Source of the DNA: Halomicronema sp. CCY15110
GTDB lineage: Bacteria; Cyanobacteriota; Cyanobacteriia; Phormidesmidales; Phormidesmidaceae
Direction: 5' to 3'
Length of the DNA stretch: 38,207 bases
Assembly: GCF_016888165.1 (NCBI RefSeq)
Contig: NZ_JACSWC010000281.1
Span: 1-38,207, forward strand
The notes beneath the pieces are model-generated. The model ran no database searches and was not told the DNA's origin. It was given only the letters and a program-made list of their open reading frames with translations. Shown piece by piece: positions 16,379 to 24,838 of the stretch. Positions within the stretch are counted from its first letter, which is position 1, and every line of letters starts with the position of its first letter. The position numbers and the translations under genes are program-made.

Positions 16379-16445
16379 GGCAATTAGAAATGACAGACAT
16401 CGTGAGTTTGGGGACTTGCGCGCAAAAAAGATCCCCATGAACTGA

Positions 16446-16535
16446 GTTTCGACTCTGCTCAACTCTCGATACTGATCGGTTGAGCGAAGTCGAAACCGGA
16501 TTGAACGGGTACTTTTTTTAGTTGCAGATCCCTTA
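16446..16535 (-). repeat. Dispersed repeat, copy 1
   Basis: Positions 16457-16535, read on the minus strand, match 38129-38207 at 75 of 79 bases. The element contains an 18-bp imperfect inverted repeat: GTTTCGACTCTGCTCAAC (16446-16463) and GTTGAGCGAAGTCGAAAC (16479-16496), 16 of 18 paired. It lies between the AI-2E gene stop and the VUT gene start. No open frame belongs to it, which suggests a REP/MITE-like non-coding element. Confidence 0.85.
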
Positions 16536-16559
16536 GGGGGTCCAGCGAGCCAGTACTCG

Positions 16560-17627
16560 TTACAGGCTTTGGCCGACTAGGGATGATGCGGCGTCAGACG
16601 TGATCGCGGGCGATCGCAGGGCGTCGGCCACTTTTTTGATGAAACTGGCAGTGGGTACTGCCAGCAGCAATCCTAAAAAGCCAGCAAACTTCGCGCCGAC
16701 TAGAAGCACTACGATCACCACCGCTGGATTGAGGCCCGTCACCCCACCAATCAGCTTAGGAGCAATCACATTGTCGTTAATCTGGCCCAAAATAGCAGCG
16801 ACGATCAGCACTTTAAGTCCGAGGGTAATGGACTGAAAGCTGAGCAGCACGCTAATGCCCAAAACGGCGACGGTGCCGCCAAAGGGAATGAGGCTAGTGA
16901 AGCCAATCACAATGCCAAACAGGAGGCCATAGGGCACGTCTAACACGATGAAGGCGATCGCTTCGGCGGTCGCGAGAATCAGGGCCAGCGTGGCCTGACC
17001 AGAAAAGTAGCCCTGAAAGCTGGGTTGCAGCGAGTCGCGAGTTTCTTGTTGCAGATTTTTGGGTAGCCAACTGAGCAGGCCATTCCACAGTCGCTCGCCG
17101 TTTAGCACCAGCAATAGGCTGAGGACGAGGGTGATCAACAGATTCAGGGTGCTGTTGATGGTGCTCAGGGTAACGCCGATGACCTGACTGGTGGCCGATT
17201 GCAATGCCGACGAGAGGCGATTGGCCGCCTGAATCGTGATTTCCTCAAAATCGAGGGGCAAGTTCTGCATAAATGGTTGCTCGTTGAGCAGCAGCAACTG
17301 GTTTTTGCCCAGTTCAACGAGTCGGGGCAGGCTGTCGGCAAAGTCGTTGAGCTGCTTCCACACTAGCGGCCCCAAAAAGATCACCAGCACGATCGCGGCG
17401 GTTAGAGCACTCAGCAAGACCATTGCCGTCGCCACCCCCCGCGACACACTTCGGCCTTGTAGCAGCGCGATGGGATAATCCAGCAAAAAGGCGAGCAAAC
17501 TGGCCGTCGCAATGATGCTAGGAATCGGCTGTAGCAGTGCCCCCAGGCGATACAATAGCCAGCCATTCAAGACAATCAGGGGAAACGCGAGACCCGCGAT
17601 CGCCCACTTTGGCAATGTTGATAGCAT
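16560..17627 (-). CDS. AI-2E family transporter
   Basis: A 355-aa membrane protein of the AI-2 exporter superfamily (also called PerM/UPF0118). About seven or eight hydrophobic segments are visible. Family hallmarks are the early YPIALLQGRSVSRGVATAMV region, an amphipathic soluble loop (~95-150), FSGQATLALILATAEAIAFIVLDVPYGLLFGIVIGFTSLIPFGGTVAVLG and the closing GLNPAVVIVVLLVGAKFAGFLGLLLAVPTASFIKKVADAL. Different members export autoinducer-2 or exchange ions, and the substrate here is unknown. AAAAGGA directly abuts the ATG. Confidence 0.88.
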   Translation of the reverse strand: MLSTLPKWAIAGLAFPLIVLNGWLLYRLGALLQPIPSIIATASLLAFLLDYPIALLQGRSVSRGVATAMVLLSALTAAIVLVIFLGPLVWKQLNDFADSLPRLVELGKNQLLLLNEQPFMQNLPLDFEEITIQAANRLSSALQSATSQVIGVTLSTINSTLNLLITLVLSLLLVLNGERLWNGLLSWLPKNLQQETRDSLQPSFQGYFSGQATLALILATAEAIAFIVLDVPYGLLFGIVIGFTSLIPFGGTVAVLGISVLLSFQSITLGLKVLIVAAILGQINDNVIAPKLIGGVTGLNPAVVIVVLLVGAKFAGFLGLLLAVPTASFIKKVADALRSPAITSDAASSLVGQSL

Positions 17628-17741
17628 TCCTTTTCACCCCCTAGCCTTGGCTTATTCCCCCATTACCTTAAACTGTCATGGGCCAAGCGACGGTTTACCA
17701 AGAGCACTGGGCAAGCCCGCCAGGCGAGGCGATGGCTCGAT

Positions 17742-20075
17742 TTAACGTTTGTTGAATTTGGCTTTCAAGTCTTTTAGGGTGGGGGCTGCGGTCGCGGTCG
17801 CGTTCGTGGGGGCCGCTTTGGGTGCGCCCTGGCCCGATCGCCCTGGTTTGCCTTGGGGTTTGGCGGTGCCAGACTTTGGCGACGGGCGAGATTGACTCTC
17901 CCCGTCGCGATCGGGCGATTTCATCGACAGGCTAATGCGCTTCAGCTTGGCGTCCACGTCCATCACCCGCACGGTGACCACCTGCCCAACTTTGACGATG
18001 TCCTTCGGATCTTTGACGAAGCGATCGGCCAGTTGCGAAATGTGGACAAGCCCGTCCTGGTGAACGCCAATATCCACAAAAGCGCCAAAGTTGGCGACGT
18101 TGGTGACGACACCCTCTAGACTCATGCCGGGTTGCAGATCGGCCATCGTCTGAATGTCATCGCGAAACTGGGCGGTGACGAACTGCGATCGCGGGTCGCG
18201 ACCCGGTTTTTCCAGTTCGGCCAGAATGTCGCGCAGGGTCGGCTCGCCCACTTCGTCCGTAATGTAGCGTTGCAGGTTCACCTGCTGGAGAGGCAACCCT
18301 GGCAGTTCTTGGGTCGTTCCTAGTTGCTTGGGATTGACCTGCAAGTCTTTGAGGATTTGCGCGACGATGCCGTAGCGCTCGGGGTGGACGGCGGTGTTGT
18401 CGAGGGGATTATCGCCGCCGCGAATGCGCAAAAATCCCGCCGCCTGCTCAAAGGCTTTGGGGCCAAGCTTGGGGACTTTTTTCAGGGCTTTGCGATCGCG
18501 AAACACGCCATTTTCGTTGCGATACTGCACAATATTGTTCGCCACCGCCGCGCTGATGCCTGACACATAGATCAGCAGCTCGGTCGAAGCCGTGTTGAGA
18601 TCGACGCCGACGTAGTTCACGCAGCTTTCCACCGTGTCCGCCAGTTTTTGTCTCAGCCGCTTTTGATCGACATCGTGCTGATATTGCCCGACGCCGATGG
18701 ATTTCGGATCAATTTTCACCAGTTCCGCCAGGGGGTCTTGCAGGCGGCGACCGATGCTGATGGCCCCGCGCACCGTCACATCCAGCTGGGGAAATTCGGC
18801 GATCGCCACCTCACTGGCGGAGTACACCGACGCTCCGGCTTCATTCACCATGACTTTCGTTGGCTTTTGGGGCAGGGTTTGCAGCACTTCGTTCACAAAG
18901 GCTTCCGTCTCGCGCCCCGCCGTGCCATTGCCGATCGCAATCAGTGCCACCTCGTATGTTTGAATCAGCCCCGCTAGGCTGGCAGCGGCTTTTTCCCGCT
19001 GAGCCTGGGCCTGATGGGGAAAGATCGCTTCGTAATGGAGGAACTGGCCGGTCTGATCAATCACCGCCACTTTGCAGCCGGTACGAAAACCGGGATCGAT
19101 CGCGATCGTCGGCTTCATGCCCGCCGGGGGAGCCAGCAGCAGATCCCGCAGGTTCGCCTCAAAGGTTTGAATCGATTCCTCATCGGCCCAGGCTTTTTTC
19201 TCCGCAATCACGGTGTTGACCAGCGAGGTTTTCATTAACCGGGCAAACGCCTCTTGAATCAGCTCCCGATAAAACTGGCGCAGTTCCGGCTGGCGAGTGC
19301 GAATCACCGCCGATTCCAGATAGTGCAGCACCGTGTCAGTGTCAAAGGCCAGCTCCAGGCTGAGCACCTCTTCCCGCTGACCCCGCAACAGCGCCAGCAG
19401 ATTGTGGGGAGCGATTTTGCTGACGGGGTTGTCGTACTGGCGATACAGCTCAAATTTGGTGCTGCCCACCGGAATTTTGTCCGCAATGCGGGATTGAAAG
19501 ATCCCTGATTTCAGCAAATATTCCCGCACCCAGGCCCGCAAGTCGGCCCGCTCCGCCACGGCCTCAGCCAAGATATCTGCCGCCCCTTTCAAGACATCTT
19601 CGACCGTCTCCACCCCCAATTCCGAATTCACAAACTCGCCCGCCACCCGGGTCAAATTCAGCGCTGGGGCTTGGGGCTGGTTGTGTTCGGCGATCTGGTC
19701 AGCTAAGGGCTCTAGGCCCTTTTCTTTGGCGATGGTGGCGCGGGTGCGGCGCTTCGGCTTGTAGGGCAGATACAAATCTTCGAGTTCGGTCTTTTGGGTG
19801 CAGGCGCGAATTTTCGCCTCTAGTTCCTTCGTCAGCTTGCCCTGTTCCGAGATGGATTTGAGAATGGTTTGCTGGCGGTCGGCGAGTTCCGTCAAGTAGG
19901 CGTAGCGCTCTTGCAGCGATCGCAACTGCACCTCATCCATGCCCCCGGTGCGCTCCTTCCGGTACCGGGCAATAAAGGGGACTGTCGCTCCCTCATTTAA
20001 GAGGGCGAGGGCGGCGTCAATCTGGCGAACGGCGAGGTCTAATTCGGTTGCCAGCAGTTGAGTCAAATCGGCCAT
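17742..20075 (-). CDS. tex: Tex-type RNA-binding transcription accessory protein
   Basis: A 777-aa cytoplasmic nucleic-acid-binding protein. The order is the Tex N-terminal helical region with PFIARYRKERTGGMDE, then YLPYKPKRRTRATIAKEKGLEPLA, a YqgF/RNase H-like domain beginning at TIAIDPGFRTGCKVAVID (~330-347), helix-hairpin-helix repeats (VGVDLNTASTELLIYVSGIS and FRDRKALKKVPKLGPKAFEQAAGFLRI), and a C-terminal S1 domain (LEGVVTNVANFGAFVDIGVHQDGLVHIS). After the S1 domain there is a Ser/Pro/Lys/Ala-rich tail of ~60 residues. An earlier in-frame start at 20141 is possible, but the family N-terminus begins at ATG 20075. Confidence 0.93.
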   Translation of the reverse strand: MADLTQLLATELDLAVRQIDAALALLNEGATVPFIARYRKERTGGMDEVQLRSLQERYAYLTELADRQQTILKSISEQGKLTKELEAKIRACTQKTELEDLYLPYKPKRRTRATIAKEKGLEPLADQIAEHNQPQAPALNLTRVAGEFVNSELGVETVEDVLKGAADILAEAVAERADLRAWVREYLLKSGIFQSRIADKIPVGSTKFELYRQYDNPVSKIAPHNLLALLRGQREEVLSLELAFDTDTVLHYLESAVIRTRQPELRQFYRELIQEAFARLMKTSLVNTVIAEKKAWADEESIQTFEANLRDLLLAPPAGMKPTIAIDPGFRTGCKVAVIDQTGQFLHYEAIFPHQAQAQREKAAASLAGLIQTYEVALIAIGNGTAGRETEAFVNEVLQTLPQKPTKVMVNEAGASVYSASEVAIAEFPQLDVTVRGAISIGRRLQDPLAELVKIDPKSIGVGQYQHDVDQKRLRQKLADTVESCVNYVGVDLNTASTELLIYVSGISAAVANNIVQYRNENGVFRDRKALKKVPKLGPKAFEQAAGFLRIRGGDNPLDNTAVHPERYGIVAQILKDLQVNPKQLGTTQELPGLPLQQVNLQRYITDEVGEPTLRDILAELEKPGRDPRSQFVTAQFRDDIQTMADLQPGMSLEGVVTNVANFGAFVDIGVHQDGLVHISQLADRFVKDPKDIVKVGQVVTVRVMDVDAKLKRISLSMKSPDRDGESQSRPSPKSGTAKPQGKPGRSGQGAPKAAPTNATATAAPTLKDLKAKFNKR

Positions 20076-20189
20076 GAACGAACTCAGAAAACAGCTATCA
20101 GGGCTGTAGTCTAGCATTTGCGTCGGGGTGAGTTGATCCACATGAGGTATCAGTCAAAGCCCCACCGGTGGCACTGTGAACTCTACCGA

Positions 20190-21158
20190 TCATGCCGTCC
20201 GCTTCTGTTCAATCCACTCCACCACCTGCTTGCCCAGATTCAGGTTGTCAAGGCGATCGATTTCGCGAATACCGGTGGGGCTGGTCACGTTCACCTCGGT
20301 CAAATAGCCACCAATAATATCGATGCCCACAAACATCAGGCCATCGCGGCGCAGGGTGGGGGCCAATTGGTCACAGATTTCGCGATCGCGATCGGTAATT
20401 TCCACCTGGGCCACCCGCCCCCCAACAGCCATATTGCCGCGAAACTCGTTGCCCGTGGGAATGCGATTGACCGCCCCAATGGGGTCGCCATCCAGCAAAA
20501 TGATCCGCTTATCGCCGTCTTTGGCGGCAGGCAGGTAAGTCTGAATCATGACCGGCTCACGCCCCTGCTGGGTGCTAATTTCGATCATCGAGTTGAAGTT
20601 GCGATCGCCCTGCTCTAAAAACAAAATGCCCTCCCCCGCCTTGCCCCCCAACGGCTTCAGTACCGCCCGCCCCCAGCGTTTCACCGTTTTGGCAATCACC
20701 GCCTTATCGCGACTCACAATCGTTTCGGGAATCGCCCGCGTGAACTGCAGCGCATACATCTTTTCGTTCGCGGCTCGGAGACCCTGGGGTGAGTTCATCA
20801 CCAGCGTTTTGGTCGGGTCCACATAGTCCAGCACATAGGTGGTGTAGAGGTAAGGAATCGTCACGGGCGGATCCGTCCGCATCATCACCAGATCCATGGT
20901 TTCTAGCGGTTGGTAAACCATCTCGCCCAGGCTGTACCAGTCTCTTTCCGCCAGCCAGCGGTTATCGCCCAGGGTTACTGGCGTCAGCGTCACCGGCTGC
21001 ATTCGCGCCATCGCCCGCCCCATCTCGACCCCGAGCCATTCGGCCTGGGTGATCCACACCTCATGGCCGCAGGCTTGCGCGGCTTCCATCAGGGCCACGC
21101 TGGTGTCATGCCCCGGATCAAGGCGATGGATCGGATCGATGATGAAAGCAAATTTCAC
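20190..21158 (-). CDS. gshB: Glutathione synthetase
   Basis: A 322-aa ATP-grasp enzyme joining gamma-glutamylcysteine and glycine to make glutathione in the cytoplasm. Diagnostic stretches are FAFIIDPIHRLDPGHDTSVALMEAA at the N-terminus, MRTDPPV (~90), the ATP-binding VLKPLGGKAGEGILFL (~155-170), DGDKRIILLDG, and the metal/ATP site FVGIDIIGGYLTEVNVTSPTGIREID near the end. I chose the GTG at 21158 because it starts the conserved N-terminus and AAGGA lies 8 nt upstream; an ATG at 21197 would add 13 unconserved residues. The tex start lies 114 bp downstream of its stop. Confidence 0.95.
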   Translation of the reverse strand: MKFAFIIDPIHRLDPGHDTSVALMEAAQACGHEVWITQAEWLGVEMGRAMARMQPVTLTPVTLGDNRWLAERDWYSLGEMVYQPLETMDLVMMRTDPPVTIPYLYTTYVLDYVDPTKTLVMNSPQGLRAANEKMYALQFTRAIPETIVSRDKAVIAKTVKRWGRAVLKPLGGKAGEGILFLEQGDRNFNSMIEISTQQGREPVMIQTYLPAAKDGDKRIILLDGDPIGAVNRIPTGNEFRGNMAVGGRVAQVEITDRDREICDQLAPTLRRDGLMFVGIDIIGGYLTEVNVTSPTGIREIDRLDNLNLGKQVVEWIEQKRTA

Positions 21159-21286
21159 AGTTAATGTCCTTTGGCTAACCCTGGTCGATTGTGGCATGTT
21201 TCGCCCGCTCGCCGGGGCCTCTTCGCGAGTCGACGCCCCTCTAGTCGATAGATTGGGCCTTCACCCTGGAGGCGGTGCGATCGGGG

Positions 21287-22330
21287 CTACACACCTTTAT
21301 AAATCACTTGCTCGCTGACCGCGACTGGAGCAGGAGGTGAGGGCGGCGGTGACAGCACAGCCCGATTCAATTGCTGCACGCCGACTTGGTTCAGCATAAT
21401 TCCAACCAAAATGACGGCTCCCCCAACGTACTGGGCCACGGTTGGGACTTCACCCAAAATTAGATAAGCCGCCAAAACGCCAGCAATGGGAGTAAACGCC
21501 GTCGCGAGGGAGATTTCGCTAGCCGTACTGCTTTTCAGGCCCGCAAACCAAGCCAGTTGACCACCCACAACAATGACGGCACTGTACAGCAGCATCCAAC
21601 GCCACAAAAAGGGGGAAGTCACATCCATAAAGTGGCTCGGCTCGAACAGGAGGATGGTCGCGGTGAAAAAGAACACAGTGCCGACCATCGTCCGGTAGAC
21701 GTTAAAAAAGCCCAGCGGCACAGTCTGGAGACTAATTTTGCTAATCAGATTGGCGATCGCCTGCAATCCAGCCGCCACCAGCACCAAGAGGTCTCCCCGA
21801 CCAATGGTGAGTCCGATGGTCGTCTCCACGACACCCGGATTCACGGTCGGCAGCAACACCGTCAATGCCACCCCGACAAACGCCACAATTGCCCCCAGCG
21901 TCACAGCGACATTGACCTGTGCGCCAAGAAAGATGACCGACAGAGCCAGTGCCAGTGGCGCACTGAGCTGACTGAGCAGCACCACGTTATTCACGGCTGT
22001 GATAGCGAGCGCCGTAAAAATCAGCATGGGCACCAAAGCACCGCCCACAACCGCAATCAGAGTGAGAATGGCCCACTGACGCCCCGAAATCTGCCGCAGC
22101 AGCCCAGGCCGTAACTGCCGATGATAGAGCACCATCAGCAAACCTAACGCACACACATTCCCCACAAACAAGACATTGCAAGCAGAGACGGGATTATGAC
22201 CATCGACAAAATGTGCCGCACCTAGATCTGTGAGTTGTCGCGTCACCGCGTTAGCGGCACCAAAAATCAAGATGGCAATGATGAGATAGACCCGACCCGA
22301 TGCTTGAAATCCCTGACTCTGACGCGCCAT
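21287..22330 (-). CDS. EamA/DMT-family permease
   Basis: A 347-aa membrane protein with about ten hydrophobic segments in two EamA halves, as in drug/metabolite exporters. Typical pieces are VYLIIAILIFGAANAVTRQL at the start, LLSQLSAPLALALSVIFLGAQVNVAVTLGAIVAFVGVALTV closing the first half, and ASEISLATAFTPIAGVLAAYLILGEVPTVAQYVGGAVILVGIML closing the second. A soluble Pro-rich tail follows. ATG 22330 has AAGGA 7 nt upstream and is preferred to a TTG two codons earlier. Substrate is unknown. Confidence 0.85.
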   Translation of the reverse strand: MARQSQGFQASGRVYLIIAILIFGAANAVTRQLTDLGAAHFVDGHNPVSACNVLFVGNVCALGLLMVLYHRQLRPGLLRQISGRQWAILTLIAVVGGALVPMLIFTALAITAVNNVVLLSQLSAPLALALSVIFLGAQVNVAVTLGAIVAFVGVALTVLLPTVNPGVVETTIGLTIGRGDLLVLVAAGLQAIANLISKISLQTVPLGFFNVYRTMVGTVFFFTATILLFEPSHFMDVTSPFLWRWMLLYSAVIVVGGQLAWFAGLKSSTASEISLATAFTPIAGVLAAYLILGEVPTVAQYVGGAVILVGIMLNQVGVQQLNRAVLSPPPSPPAPVAVSEQVIYKGV

Positions 22331-22545
22331 ATACAAATATCCTTAACGGTTGAGCCGTTGGAGCAAAAGTCACAGAATCGATGAACCCCTGTGAACACGC
22401 TTCAACCCTCCTGACAGACCTGCTTCGCAATTGCGGCTGGAGCCTTCACCCGCGTGACGACGACAGCTCAGTCATCGAGATGATCGCTCCAGCACGGCAT
22501 CATCGCGGTGGGGCAACTGATGGCACTTTAGCCCAGCAGTGGCGG

Positions 22546-23982
22546 TTAGCGACCCAGCGATCGCCGGAAGTCAAAGAAGCGCCGCAGGAGATTCTGCAAA
22601 CGGGTGTTCTCGGCATAGCTCTGCTTCGTCAGTTGCAGCGCCGTTTTGCTGTTGATTTCCGCCAGGGTAGGGTACACGTGAATGATGGATTTCAGCGCCC
22701 CCACTTTGAGTTTGTAGCTCATCGCCAGCACCACTTCGTGAATCAGTTCCCCGGCAGCTGGCCCCACTATATGTGCTCCTAAAATCTCGCCATTTTTGCG
22801 GGTGATAAATTTGGCAAACCCGATGCCCGCCCCTTCGGCCAGGGCGCGATCGACGTGGTCAAAGTCATGGCGCAACACCATCAAATCGTCGCCGTAGCGT
22901 TTGCGGGCTTGCTCTTCGGTGAAGCCGACCCGCGCCAGTTCCGGTTGCGTAAACGTGGCCCAGGGAATCACCCGATAGTTTGCCTTTTTGGTGGGCAAGA
23001 CCAACGCATTCTGCATCGCTACCGCGCCTTCATAGCCCGCCACATGGGTGAACTGGTAACCGCCGATGACATCCCCGGCGGCGTAAATCTTGGGGTTACT
23101 GGTCTGGAGCTTGGCGTTGACTAAAACGCCTGATTTGCCGACCTCCACCCCGGCGGCGGTCAGATTCAGCGATTCGACGTTGGGCACGCGACCGGCTGCC
23201 ACCAAAATTTCGTCAACAGTGATGCGATCGCCCCGATCCGTCACGATCACCTTCTGCCCATTTTCCACCAAGACCTCTTTAGCCCGAGTCTCGGTCAACA
23301 CTTGAATGCCCTCCGATTCCATCTGGGCTTGCACCACCCGCGCCGCTTCCGGCTCCTCTTTTGGCAAAATGTGGTCGCGGCTGGCAATCATCGTGACTTG
23401 ACTGCCCAATCGCGCAAAGGCTTGGCCGAGTTCACACCCGATGGGGCCAGCACCAATCACGGCTAACGCCGACGGTCGCTGCTCAATGCTAAAGACATTG
23501 ACGTTGGTTAAATATCCGGCCTCTTTGAGGCCGGTGATGGGGGGCAGCCCCGGACGCCCGCCGGTGGCAATCAAATACGTCCGCGCTTTGAGCTGGCGAC
23601 CATTCACCTCAAAGGTTTGGCGATCGCTAAACTGTCCTTCGCCATAGATCACCTCCACCCCCAACGCCTCAAAGCGTTCGGTGGAGTCATGGACTTGAAT
23701 CGTGTCGATCACGCGATGCACATGCCCCAGCGCTTCGCGGATATGGATGTCGTGAATCGAGGCATCAATGCCATAGGTGGCGGCATGGCGAACCTCGTGG
23801 GCGACGCGGGCAGCATGAATCAGCGACTTACTGGGCACGCAGCCATAATGCAGGCAATCGCCGCCCAAGCGGGGCTCTTTTTCCACTAGCGCCACTTTGG
23901 CATTTAGCTGCGCCCCAGCACTGGCCGCGACTAACCCAGCGGAACCGCCCCCGATAATCACCAGATCATACTCAACCGCCAT
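22546..23982 (-). CDS. FAD-dependent pyridine nucleotide-disulfide oxidoreductase (MerA/LpdA-like)
   Basis: A 478-aa flavoprotein. Visible elements are the FAD-binding DLVIIGGGSAGLVAA (~6-20), the redox disulfide GGDCLHYGCVPSKSL (~40-54, Cys pair intact), the NAD(P)-binding ALAVIGAGPIGCELGQAFARLG (~172-193), the second FAD motif KIYAAGDVIGG (~307-317) and a dimerisation domain. At the C-terminus, where lipoamide dehydrogenase carries HAHPTL with a catalytic His, this protein has HVYPTLAE, with Tyr in that place. It also lacks the mercuric reductase terminal Cys pair and N-terminal HMA domain. It therefore resembles cyanobacterial MerA-like oxidoreductases of uncertain substrate rather than true LpdA. 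Confidence 0.88.
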   Translation of the reverse strand: MAVEYDLVIIGGGSAGLVAASAGAQLNAKVALVEKEPRLGGDCLHYGCVPSKSLIHAARVAHEVRHAATYGIDASIHDIHIREALGHVHRVIDTIQVHDSTERFEALGVEVIYGEGQFSDRQTFEVNGRQLKARTYLIATGGRPGLPPITGLKEAGYLTNVNVFSIEQRPSALAVIGAGPIGCELGQAFARLGSQVTMIASRDHILPKEEPEAARVVQAQMESEGIQVLTETRAKEVLVENGQKVIVTDRGDRITVDEILVAAGRVPNVESLNLTAAGVEVGKSGVLVNAKLQTSNPKIYAAGDVIGGYQFTHVAGYEGAVAMQNALVLPTKKANYRVIPWATFTQPELARVGFTEEQARKRYGDDLMVLRHDFDHVDRALAEGAGIGFAKFITRKNGEILGAHIVGPAAGELIHEVVLAMSYKLKVGALKSIIHVYPTLAEINSKTALQLTKQSYAENTRLQNLLRRFFDFRRSLGR

Positions 23983-24204
23983 TTGCTGTGCCTCGCTTGT
24001 GCTGTCTCTAGTTGTAAGCCTATTTAGATTGTTCGCCGACTATCTGAGCCAGGGCTGAGAATAATGTTTAGAATTACCGAGCGGATCGTGATTGATGGCG
24101 ATCGCCGCCAATTACCCAGTCGTTGCCACTGGGCGCGAGCCGACCCATCAGCAACTCTGCTCAGCGGGCCTCGCCTGCCATTACTCGATGTCTCCCCTTA
24201 ACCC

Positions 24205-24597
24205 ATGACGGAAACCCTGAAACTTGCGGTGAATGGTACGTTGATGCGTGGCCTCGCGCTCAACCCGAATCTCTTGAATGTGGGAGCCACCTTTGATGGC
24301 GAGACCCAGACCGAACCGGCGTATCGACTGTGGACCATTGATGACCAATATCCGGCCATGATGCGCGTCGCGGCAGGGGGAGCCGCGATCGCGGTGGAAG
24401 TGTGGCAGGTGCCCCTAGCCGGTCTCGGCATTGTGCTGGGCCAAGAACCCCCTGGGTTAGCGATCGGCAAAGTCAAACTCGCGACGGGGGAAACCGTCCT
24501 GGGCGTAATTGGCGAACCGCTCACCGTGGCAGGCAAGCCAGAAATCACCCAATTTGGCGGCTGGCGAGCTTATCAGGCCAGCTTAGAGGGTGCCTAA
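24205..24597 (+). CDS. Stand-alone allophanate-hydrolase C-terminal-like domain protein
   Basis: A 130-aa protein matching the C-terminal, gamma-glutamylcyclotransferase-like domain of allophanate hydrolase (AtzF). Similar stretches are NGTLMRGLALNPNL (~10-23), TEPAYRLWTIDDQYPAMMRV (~36-55), GAAIAVEVWQVP, and the ending GVIGEPLTVAGKPEITQFGGWRAYQASL. The amidase domain that hydrolyses allophanate is absent and no urea carboxylase or amidase gene is nearby, so a role in urea use is not shown. Small free-standing versions exist and their reaction is unknown. No Shine-Dalgarno is evident. Confidence 0.75.
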   Translation: MTETLKLAVNGTLMRGLALNPNLLNVGATFDGETQTEPAYRLWTIDDQYPAMMRVAAGGAAIAVEVWQVPLAGLGIVLGQEPPGLAIGKVKLATGETVLGVIGEPLTVAGKPEITQFGGWRAYQASLEGA

Positions 24598-24808
24598 AAA
24601 GTTCTCTAGCCTAGGTTTGCCACCTGGAACACCTAGAAACACGACGATGAAAGAGGCGTTTCAGCCCAGTCTCAAGGGTCTTAGGTCATCTTTGCTACGC
24701 CAAAAACCTTGTCATGAAAACTTGCGCCGCACTCCGGCACCATAGGCTCAGACCCATCCAGCCTGCTGCTACCGACTTTTGGTGCAGTAGACACCTTAAA
24801 GTGAGTGA

Positions 24809-24814
24809 TATAGT
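24809..24814 (+). promoter_or_regulatory. Possible -10 element for the methyltransferase gene
   Basis: TATAGT lies 24 bp before the ATG. TAGACA at 24788-24793 could be a -35 box, but the spacing is only 15 bp, so this is a weak call. Confidence 0.3.
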
Positions 24815-24838
24815 TTTAACGACCTAACCTCCTGACAT

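Noticed and set aside
19254-19508. Plus-strand frames within tex
   Set aside because: They mirror the tex coding frame; tex has complete family domains on the minus strand.
20162-20171. CCACCGGTGG palindrome between gshB and tex
   Set aside because: Only 10 bp with no loop or T-run; probably chance in GC-rich DNA.
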